64,000 nucleotides of DNA from Lasiosphaeris hirsuta (Eukaryota > Ascomycota > Sordariomycetes > Sordariales > Lasiosphaeriaceae), in NCBI GenBank assembly GCA_030549175.1, contig JAUKUA010000002.1, positions 248,001 to 312,000 of the forward strand. The letters run 5' to 3'. The notes under the pieces were generated by a model. That model was not told the DNA's origin. It saw only the letters and a list, made by a program, of their open reading frames with translations, and made no database searches. The stretch's first letter is position 1, and every line of letters starts with the position of its first letter. Made by a program: the position numbers and the translations under genes. Shown here in pieces: positions 10,913 through 20,500 of the stretch.

Positions 10913-12936
10913 AATGAAACAATAAGAGCCCAAGTCAAAAGTCTTTCACTAAGAAGCAATAGAACAATGATTTTGATAAGAGAGGTTGGAGGAGCATAAA
11001 CAAAGGTAAATAGGAATGCAGAATCAATATTATTTGGTTCATTGTGTTTTTGCCTCCTGTCTTGAGAATTGACTCGTCTCTTGAAAAAGCTAATCGCCGA
11101 TTCAAATGGACCGACTATAGTTCTTGGTTCTCGGCAAAGCGGGGTCATACAGAGATTGACGGGAATAATTCCTAGAAAGAACGGCCAGTGTTGTAGAATC
11201 TACATACAGGATCATTCAGGAGTGAGCATGCGTCTTGAACTTGGGCCCCGAGCCTGCTCGGTGATATGACGTCAACTCGCGGCGGGTCGTGTAACGTGAA
11301 ACAGGGACCGGATGCAAGGTGCTTGGGGACTATCTCTTCAAACCTGGATCGGCAAGAATCCTTCGATAAGCTATGCCGTCCTAACGAGCCAATGAACTAG
11401 AGCGCTCGTAAACTGCCTATAGAGCTGAATATATCGTCCATGTATTCGGAGTTGTTTACTTTCGGCAGGTCGTATACGCGAAAATCATCACTTAAAGGGG
11501 GGAAGCCTACGCCCGGTCACCGGTCTTCGCATTCATCGATCGGTCTATGCATTCATCGATCCATCTATGGATTTTTTTTTGGGCTCTTTGCCACAGACGT
11601 TCTGGCCCTTAGCCTTGCCACCGGCCGGTCTACCAACAGTCTCGTTGAAGTGCCTTTGTCGATCCCTACTACTGACCCAGCCTTCAACCTTTTAACACAT
11701 CAGCACAACAAGGCTCTCGACCTCCAGTCTTTGACGAATTGTTTTGCCACGCACACCCTAGCTCCTGCCTCACCGGTCTAAACCAGCCAATAAAACACTA
11801 CCAATAGATTTATGGTTACATCAGGAACAAAGTATGGTGCTCCGTCACCGATTATGCCCTGTAAAACTCGCCTCGCCTTCCCTCACCGACCCAGCTCCGC
11901 GACCCTTGTGTTCCCAGCGGAGAGAGAGTTCCTGGCCGATCTTATAGGGGCATAACCTTGGGTTGCCTGTGACAGTCAGTCTGTGCATCCGGGGTTGTTT
12001 GCTTTCCAGCAGGTTGTATAATATGAAAAACTTGAAATAGACTGGCGGGGTAGAATGCACAATGCTTCATACCTTCCTCTTCGAACCGAGATAAGAACTC
12101 CACGGCAAGTGTCGTCCCAACGAGCCAATAAACTAGAGGATATGTCAGAAAGGAGGCTGAGTGATGGAACATCTGTTTTGACTCGCAGGAATGTATTGCA
12201 ATGTAGATATCCAAGGAGAAGAGTCACAGGCCAGGGTTTTCCCACCTTAACTCACCACCTTTGACTTTTCTGTTTGCTCTAATACATGTGTTTCCACTAT
12301 CTCATGGTTCGCTCAAGTCATTGTATGGTAGCAACACAAGATCCCGTCTTTCTTGTTGAGGGTGTTGTTGGCCATTGCGTTGCAGGGTGGAAGTCCCTGA
12401 CGATTGACTTGACTGCCGTTTGCCCATACTATATGCAAGCTGAAATACGTAGCCAGTGTACTCGGGGCTGTTTGCTCTGCTTCCGGCAGGTCTTGTAATG
12501 TGAAAGAGTGGTTAGATGACGTCGTACCTATGTAAAGTGCTTCAGATCTTCCTCTTTAAACCTGGATAAGTAAGGTGAGCAAGACTTCTTTGATAAGATC
12601 GCCATCCTAACGAGCCGATCCATCAGCTGAGGATATATGGTCGATATATTCGAGGTTACTTGCTTCCCTGTGGGTCATATACTGTGAATAATATAACCTG
12701 ATGAGGGTAGTATAGAAATGAAATCCTGACGAGCCAATAAGCTTTGTAGCTGAAATCTGTAGTCCGTGTACTTGAGGCCGTTTATTTGGCAGTCCGGTAT
12801 CCGAGGAATGAAATTCATATATTAGTCCAGGAGACATTCAACCAAGAGACCATGCTCAAGATCACTTCATCGGTCGCCTTTCAGCAAGTCATTCAGTCTC
12901 CAGAATCATCAATTATCCTTGGTCCCATCATCCATC
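10913..12936. other. Intergenic region between oxidase and precursor
   Basis: Probably holds both promoters. No gene is supported; most of it is the degenerate repeat block at 11220-12800. Confidence 0.5.
11220..12800 (+). repeat. Decayed tandem/dispersed repeat, at least four partial units
   Basis: Shared words recur in the same order: 'tcctaacgagccaat(g/a)aactagag' at about 11380-11405 and 12107-12137, with diverged forms at about 12605-12630 and 12725-12745; 'cggggctgtttgctttc.ggcaggtcgtataatgtgaaa' at about 11445-11480, 11990-12030 and 12460-12500; and 'cttcctcttt.aaacctggataag' at about 11330-11355, 12070-12095 and 12550-12575. Spacing differs between units and stops occur in all frames, so coding is unlikely. 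The origin could be a duplicated promoter block or an old mobile element. Confidence 0.55.
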
Positions 12937-13439
12937 ATGATGCTCACGCCCAAGATCATTGCACTCATGCCGTTCCTGGCTGCGGCGCTTGCAGCGCCCT
13001 TGGCTGGTCCGGCAGGCGGTAGGTTTTGATTGTCTTGTCTCTGCCATCTACTCACGATAGTTACTGAATTAAATTGTCTACAGTCGACCAGGACGCCACT
13101 CAGTATTACGACAAGCGTGAGGCCGGGCTTACTGAGGATGCCACTCAGTACTACGACAAGCGTAAGGCCGCGCTCGCCGAGGACGCAACTCAGTACTACG
13201 ACAAGCGTGAGGCTGGGCTTGCTGAGGACGCTACCCAGTACTATGATAAGAAGCGTGAAGCCGGACTTGCTGAGGATGCCACCCAGTACTACGACAAGAA
13301 GCGTGAAGCTGGGCTTGCTGAGGACGCTACCCAGTACTATGACAAGAAACGCGAGGCTGGACTCGCCGAAGATGCCACCCAGTACTATGACAAGCGTGAG
13401 CCCGCACTCGTTGAGGACGCCACTCAGTACTACGACTAG
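12937..13439 (+). CDS. Kex2-processed repeat-peptide precursor (putative RiPP precursor)
   Basis: Exons 12937-13018 and 13084-13439 (65-nt intron) encode 145 residues. A signal peptide (MMLTPKIIALMPFLAAALAA) is followed by eight copies of DATQYYD. Seven junctions have K(K)R Kex2 sites followed by a short acidic/Ala spacer such as EAGLAE. DATQYYD is identical in all eight copies while spacers vary (EAGLTE, KAALAE, EPALVE) and the DNA of the cores differs only at silent sites, so the core is under selection. This layout matches UstA/PhomA-type dikaritin precursors. The adjacent UstYa gene supports a cyclic or cross-linked Tyr-containing product; the product itself is not known. The stop (TAG, 13437-13439) falls directly after the eighth core; the same frame then runs on for 12 more codons of spacer-like sequence to a second stop. 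Confidence 0.88.
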
Positions 13440-14092
13440 AAGCGTGAGCCCAGCCTCGCCGAGGATGTTAGCAGCTAGTTATTCCGTAGTGGGTTTGCCT
13501 ATTAGAGATCATACTCTAGATAACCAGTGGAGTGCCCGCACTTGAACAAGTACTCAATATACGCGATCTTATCTACCTGAATCTGTACTGCGCGATGATG
13601 CTTTTTCTCCTGCTGGTTGGCAGTCGGCTTTGCCATGAATCCCCGTGGCTCGGACCACTACTCCCTTATTGACAGTGTGGTATCGAGGGCCCATCAACGG
13701 TGGCAATATGCCTAACAATTTCATGCACCCCGCTGTCATGGCTGAAGAATCCTTCTGCAGCATTCACGTTACGGGCGCCCATAAAATGGATTAACCAAGG
13801 GATAGAAAGCCTGCGAATTGCTTGCTTGTTTTGAGGGTTGAGAGACGTGAGTTTGGGCCGACAGCGTAGAATAGATCCGTCTCTTATTTTGGGATTGGTT
13901 GCAAAACGGGATGTTGCACAAGCGAGGGGGGACTCGGTCAACGGGTCAATCTCCCGTTTTCCCGGCTCTGCTGACAAATACTCAACAGAAGGGGCCAGCA
14001 TTTGCCATTTGCGTCAGCGTTGGTTGCCAGCTGCCCACCAACTTCTGCCAAACTTGCAACCAGCTCTGTTTATCCAAGGCAGGAGCACCACC
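13440..14092. other. Intergenic region between precursor and MFS gene
   Basis: Precursor 3' end and MFS promoter. No further gene motifs. The remnant of the precursor frame continues to 13478. Confidence 0.5.
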
Positions 14093-15590
14093 ATGTCGGC
14101 TGCCAGCCCAGAACAGAGGCCTTTACTGGGTCCCAAGAGCGATGGCCACGAGCAGAAGCACCGGCGTCGTGTCATCGCCGTGAGCTTCTCCATGGTCCTT
14201 CTGATGGACTTTGCCGCCTTCTTCCTGGACGCGCCCCAGACGAGCATCCTGGAAGCCAACATTTGCAGCCGTTACTACGAGCCAGCCGAAGAGGAGAAGG
14301 ACTGCAGAGCTGGGCCGGTTCAGGCCGAGCTCGCGACCGTCAGTCAGATGCTCAACACCTTCAACCAACTGCCAGGCCTCTTCGTGGCCATCCCCTTTGG
14401 CATCATCGCCGACCGTTACGGCCGTCGCCCCGTGTTCATCTTGACCATCCTCGGCGCAGTCTTGCAGGATATCATTTCCAAGACGGTGCTCTGGCGCCCC
14501 GACCTTTTCGCACCGCGTCTCATCTGGCTGTCTTCGCTCGCTACCTTTGTGGGCGGGGGGATGCCGTTGCTAGCTCCATGATCTTTTTGGTCGTCGCCGA
14601 CGTTGCTCCACCACACGACCGAGCAAAGTTATTTTACCTCCTGACCGCCTGCGAACGGGTGGGGGAAATCGTGGCCACACCTTTGAGCGCGCTGCTCATG
14701 TCTATCTGGAATCCGTGGGTACCGTACCTGCTGTACAGCGTCCTGACCCTTCTCGCTGGCATGATTCCTGTATTGTTTCTGCCAGAGACTCTGCCGAGGT
14801 CCATGTCGCCGAGTGAGACGGAAACGGAAACGGAAACGGCTTCGTGCGAGTCCGACACTGGTACGGACCAAGGGCTGCCGAACGCTGCGAATGGGACGTC
14901 GTCGACATCCACACTCTTGACTACCATATCAAAATTCCGACCTCTTATAAAGCACAACATTATTGCTGTGCTGTTGGCTTTCTTCGTTTCAGCCTTGGGA
15001 CGTCGGTCAACAGGTTTTCTCTTACAGTACATCCGGCAGCGGTTCGACTGGACATACGAAAAGGTAAGTTATCTACTGGATCAGCACCCTAGCTTTGCTT
15101 AACCGTATCGTCTTCACTCTAGGCCAGTATTTTGCTCACACTTCGAGCTGCCGTGGACTTTGCTCTGCTCCTGGTCGGGCTCCCAGCTCTTCACAAGGTT
15201 CTCATCACTCGCGATTTCAGCACCCAGAGCAAGGACCTCCTCATCAGTCGTCTCTCCGTCGCCTTCTTCGCCACCGGCTCGCTGGTAATTTCGCTGGCTC
15301 CGGTTGTGCCCCTCGCCGCGCTGGGCATCGTCATCTTCGCGTTCGGCTCCGGCTTTGCTCCTGCCGCACGCAGTCTCGCGACCACCTTTGTCCACCAGGA
15401 CGAGGCAGGGCTGCTCTACACTGCCCTGGCCATCACGCAAACGGTTGGTGGACTGGTAGCAGGCCCCTTGCTGGCGTTATCCTTTCGGTGGAGCCTGGGC
15501 TTTGGTCGTGAATGGACTGGTATTCCGTTTACCCTGGTGGCCGGCTTGTTTGCCGGCGGGTTTATTGCCGTCTCTTTTGTACGGCTGTGA
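14093..15590 (+). pseudogene. MFS transporter, apparent -1 frameshift in a G run
   Basis: Major facilitator transporter, probably a multidrug/efflux type with about 12 membrane segments. MSAASPEQRPLLG opens the N-terminal tail; the first segment is VIAVSFSMVLLMDFAAFFLD; the loop 2-3 motif is GIIADRYGRRPVF; and the second half ends GGFIAVSFVRL. The intron is 15064-15122. The frame breaks at the six-G run 14555-14560: the 14093 frame meets TGA at 14579-14581, whereas the next frame continues with DAVASSMIFLVVADVAPPHDRA. Seven Gs would join them. This is either a real inactivation or a homopolymer sequencing error. The position between precursor and methyltransferase, on the same strand, suggests export of the cluster product. 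Confidence 0.85.
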
Positions 15591-16264
15591 TGGAATTATA
15601 TTCAGATTGTGAACGAATAGAGTCAAGGCAACTTGTAAGCGACGGACGTCGATGTATGCTTTGCAGTAGAGGCAATGGCTTTAGCGTCGTCACGATTCAG
15701 GCATTCACGAATTGGCCCATGATAAGAGTTTCGTGGTACGAGACTCTGTGGAAAGACAGTGCGTGGGGATAGTCGTTCTCGGTCTCATGTAGCGAGAGGC
15801 CTGTAGAGTCGTGAGGATATCAGCCTGAATGACATCCAAGGCTGGTACTAGCAAGACTACGGGCTTATCCTGGAAATGATTGGCAACGGGGAGTGCACGC
15901 TGATCAAGATACTTGAAGCCACCAGCGAGGATACCGTCAAGAGGCACAGTCTCCATATTACCTGTTTCAGGGCGCTTAAATGCATGCTTATGATGCATGG
16001 TTGATACGACGTCACAAATCACAAGCGACCTGCCTGTTTAGGGTTCCGATCTGCAGGGAGTAGTAGAGATATCAGCGTTACCTGATTGAACATGGAAGCC
16101 ATGTATTTTAGTGTACATGGTTTTAGGGGGGATATTCAGCCGAGTAATTCCTGTCGGGAGAGGTATCTCGTCCCAACATTTAAGGAGGTCGAAAAGTCGA
16201 CACAACAACCTGGCATATCCATTTCGAGGCAACGACGGCATCCATGGTCAGATAGACAAACAGA
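15591..16264. other. Intergenic region with unrecognised minus-strand frames
   Basis: Two minus-strand frames (15705-16022 and 16038-16241) have protein-like composition, with phrases such as LDGILAGGFKYLDQRALP, VVLLVPALDVIQADIL and LNIPPKTMYTKIHGFHVQ. They could be exons of one decayed gene, but no family was recognised and a clean splice was not found. Confidence 0.3.
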
Positions 16265-17236
16265 ATGGGCTCTCTTTCACCGCAGGAGCTGTCAGCGTGC
16301 CTCCTTTACTCTATCGATCATCTCGACAATCAAAACCACCTAGCCGCACTTGAGCATCGCCAACAAGTCGCCAGAGCCTGGGGCATCCCGTCGGGAGCGT
16401 CAGTGCTCGAAATTGGACCAGGCCAGGGTGAACTCACAGTCGTGCTGGCCGATGTCGTTGGACGCACAGGCCGAGTAGTCGCCGTTGATAATGCGCCATT
16501 GGAGTGGGGTTCGTCGACTTTTTTTTTTAATCGTTGTCTTCTTTCCTCGCCGTGAATAACAGTTATAATCCTAATCAAACCCTGTCAAATAGGCACCCCG
16601 GATTATGCATCATCCCAAGCCCATGTCCTCGCTTCGGCTGTAGGATACCAAGTCAGCTTCGTGCAGGCCGACCCCATCGCGTATCTGTCGGGAGGCGCCG
16701 GAGGCCACACGTTCGATTTCATCGTCTTTGGTTACTCGATCTGGTACTTCTCCAGCCCGGACATCCTCACCAGGGCCCTCCAAGAGGCCCGCCAACATGC
16801 CCAGAGCGTCCTCATCGCCGAGCATAGTCTCTCAGCGTCGCTTCCAGCCCAGATGCCTCACCTTCTCGCCGCCCTCGCGGACAACGCGCTCGAGAGCTTC
16901 CGCGGTGAGGAGTCGAAACGGAATATCCGCTGCGCCCTCAGCCCACGTCAGATTACGACTTTCGCTGCGAATGCCGGCTGGGCGTTGGCGAAGGAGGAAA
17001 TCGCCACGCCTTTGTCGAAGCAGGTTGATGCCAAGATGGAAACGCGAATGGTGCTTAACTCGCTGCTGTTCCGCGCTGATTTGGATGGCGTTGTTTCTCG
17101 TGTAGATGCCAAGATCGGTACCATGTTACGTAGTATGATTGACGCGGTTGCAGCCAGCGTGGAAAATGCAGAGGGTGGGTTAGAAAGTGTTAGGAACATG
17201 GATGTCTGGATTGCACGATTCGAAAAGAAATTCTAA
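16265..17236 (+). CDS. Class I SAM-dependent methyltransferase
   Basis: Exons 16265-16508 and 16593-17236 (84-nt intron with a long T run) give 295 residues. Motif I is ASVLEIGPGQGELTVVLAD (about residue 45), with the acidic end of the second strand at VAVDN, and FDFIVFGYSIWYF as the post-I region. The C-terminal part (ALSPRQITTFAANAGWALAKEE) is typical of fungal secondary-metabolism methyltransferases. By analogy with UstM and PhomM it may methylate the peptide product of the cluster; N- or O-methylation cannot be told from sequence. It is collinear with its neighbours, about 670 bp after the MFS gene and 330 bp before the ABC gene. Confidence 0.85.
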
Positions 17237-17566
17237 CACACCAGAAATGACATTCTTGGGCATTTCGCCACATCTCTCTAGAGAACCGACTACCATAAGT
17301 TTGCTCTTGCCAATGGCCCCTTCACAGGCATGAGATCGTCATTCTGTGCCTCAAGATTACGACCCAGGCAACCAACCAACCATGTAGATCGCGGCTATAT
17401 TTAGACCTCCTTCCACAACAAGAATCACCCCCATACACCAGGCAGAGAGATCTAGGATCTGCACTACGTAGGCCTGCTCACACGACCTACCGCCCATTTG
17501 TGTCCTGCGAACCAGCTACAACCCACATCTTCTTTACACATCATTCCGTCTCGGGCCAATGAATCA
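17237..17566 (+). other. Intergenic: promoter region of the ABC transporter
   Basis: Short spacer between collinear genes. No distinct motifs beyond general promoter sequence. Confidence 0.45.
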
Positions 17567-20500
17567 ATGGATTCGCTCCAGTGCGGTTTTGCGGCCGACG
17601 CGGATTTCGGGCCGTCGGTGTCGCCGTGTCGCCGGGAATTCGACTTCACGATCCTCTTTGAAGAAGTGGTGCTTGTGATTGTTCCAGCATGCACTTTCAT
17701 CATCCTCGCTATCGCCTCCCTTCTGTCTCTACGCCGAGCTCGCACACTGGTCCGCCATGGCCGGATGTACTTGTTCAAGCTCTTCTCCGCCACCGCGCTG
17801 GGAGCTGCGCAGGTGGCCGTCCTTGCTGTGCAAACGCGACTCGCCAACTCGACGGCCGGCTCGATCCCCAGCGCCGTTGTTTCGCTCATCGCAACCCTCT
17901 TCATCCCCTTCGTGTCGCATTTCGAGCATGTAAAGTCGCTCCGGCCTTCTTCGCTGCTGGTCGTCTTCCTCTCCTTGACCTGTCTTTTCGAGGCCACCCG
18001 GACACGCACTTATTGGCTGAGCGGAGAGGCGGCCTTGGCGGCCACCCTGTCCGTGGCCCTCGGAATACGACTGGTCGCTCTGTGCCTGGAGCTTCTGAGC
18101 AAGGGAGACCTTGTTCTGGCGCGGGACGGAAAGATAGCCGTCGAGCTGCTGGCCGGCCCCATCAGCCGCACCGTCTTCCACTGGCTCAATGGGTTGATGG
18201 CGAGCGGTTACCGTGGCGTGCTGCGACTGGAAGATTTCGGCCCCATTGACGATCGCCTGCTCACGGCGCGTCTGCAACCGAGGTTCCGACGCGTCAGCAG
18301 CCGATACGAAAACAAGACTGGCGATACAGAACCAGAGAAAGAGGGCTCATCGACAGGCAACGGGCTCGTCTGGCTTACCTTCACCGCCTTGGGCCGCACC
18401 TGGGCGGCTCCCATGGTGGCAAGACTGGCCGTCACCGCATTCACCTTCACTCAGCCATTTCTCGCCAACGCCGCCTTGACATACCTCGGGGCAGACTACC
18501 CCATCCCAGCCAGCCACGGGTACGGGCTCATAGGCGCGGCGTTCCTGTGCTATGTCGGCATCGCTGCGGCGACCAGCTGGTACTGGCATCAGGCGTACCG
18601 CTGTGCCGTCACGGTCCGCGGCGGGCTCGCCATCGCCGTATTCGAAAAGCTCCTGAGGCTGCCCGAAGGCGACGAGCTCGAGTCCATGGCTACCACGCTG
18701 GTGGTTGGCGATCTCCAGCGTATCATGACCGCTGTTGCCCACTGTCACGAGGTATGGGCTGGGACTGTCGACACTGGGCTGGCAACTTGGTTGCTGTACA
18801 GGCAGCTTGGGCCGTCTTGCTTCGTCATGCTCGGAGTTGCTGCAGGTGGGTGGTCCAAGACGAGGAGTTCCGTGTATTGCAGCAGCACAAATGGCTAACG
18901 ATTGCAAGTGTCCGGCCTGGGTTCCATGCAGATCATGAAGAAGACTGGTACGAGCCAGCAAAAGTGGCTGGCAGCTACCCAGAAGCGGTTGAAGCGTACC
19001 AAGCAGGTGCTCGACAGTTTGAAGGGAATCAAAATGACGTCGCAGAGCTCGGTGGCCGACCAAACCCTGACCAAACTTCGGATGCGCGAAATAAAAGATT
19101 CATCTTCATTCCGTTGGATCATGCTGGTAACCAACATCCTGTGTAAGTTTCGCAACTCACCAGTACGCGCCGACATATACCATAGCAGCTCGCTGACAGC
19201 ACCTTTTCCACCCCTCAGCATACTGCACCTTGACTCTCTCTCCTCCACTCATATTCGGCGTGTATATCGGCACTGCCGGCAGCGGGTATGACTTTAGTGT
19301 ATCCAAGGTTTTCACATCTCTGGTCATCATCACGTTGCTGTCCGCACCTCTGGTCCGTCTCTTCCAGGTCCTCCCTCAACTCGGTGGCGCGTATGGATGC
19401 TTCCAGCGACTGCACGAGTTTCTCGTATTGGAAGAGAGGATCGATTTCAGGGAGAAAATGGTCGACGGGGACCCTGGAGCCGACGGTTCCGATTCCCATG
19501 CAGCGCATACGCACATCATGTCGCTTCGAGATTTGTCCCTTGGGTGGAACCCGAAAAGTAGCCCGATTCTGACAAATATCAACCTCGAGGTTAAGAAAGG
19601 GGCAAACATTGCCATCGTTGGCTCCGTGGGGACCGGGAAAACACTCCTCCTGAGGGGGCTCATCGGCGAAGCCTACAAAACTCATGGGCAGCTAGCCTTG
19701 GCTCCGCCCATCTCGCTCGCCTACTGCAGCCAGACAGCGTGGCTCGAGAACGTCTCTGCGCAGCAAAACATTACGCAGTACGGAAAAGAAGCAAGCGATT
19801 CGGATTACTACCGACAGTTAGCATCGGACTGCGCGCTGGATGACCTCGTCCGGCTGCCGACATTCGCCTCTGGCTCCGTTGGCAGTGGCGGCGTGATGCT
19901 CAGTGGTGGGCAACGTCAGAGATTGGTGAGTCCGCACGCGTTTGAAAATGGGAAATACCTACCTACCTACCTACCTACCTACCTACCTACCTAGGGCTAC
20001 TGACATGCACACACCCGTGTATCTAGGCGCTAGCTAGAGCCCTGTCGACGGAAAGCGACATCTTGATTCTCGACGACGTGTTCAGTGCCTTGGACCGAAG
20101 AACGAGATGGCGTGTTGCCACGATGCTACTCGGTCAATCCCCAGCCAAAGCCGAGAGGGCGGTAATCTACGCCACTCACGATGGTAGGACTCCATCCTCC
20201 GTCTCGGCGGTCGGGTGGTGATGATGCTGACGCAAGCCGCAGAGCGAATTGCCAACCTGGCGGACGAGGTATACCAGATTGACGAATCGGGACATCTGTC
20301 CCGCAGGCCAGACCTAGGCCAGGCTTCGTTGGCTTTGGCGGAAGGACAACTCTTTGATTCTCCCCAGATGGAACCAGTCGAAAGCTTGGAAGCGGCCGAG
20401 GATTCCCTAGCCGACAAGTACGCCCACGCATCAGCCAGAGCCCAAGCACCGCTCGACGCCGTCGAGAGGCAGGCCGCAAAGCAAATGCTAGGGGACAGAA

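Noticed and set aside
12937..13439. Alpha-type mating pheromone precursor
   Set aside because: Also a Kex2 repeat precursor, but known sordariomycete pheromone repeats contain WCxxxGxxCW-type cores; this core has no Cys or Trp and sits beside a UstYa gene.
13030..13545. Thr/Ser/Pro-repeat frame of 171 codons across the precursor
   Set aside because: Another frame of the same tandem DNA repeats; lacks a signal peptide and splice agreement, unlike the DATQYYD frame.
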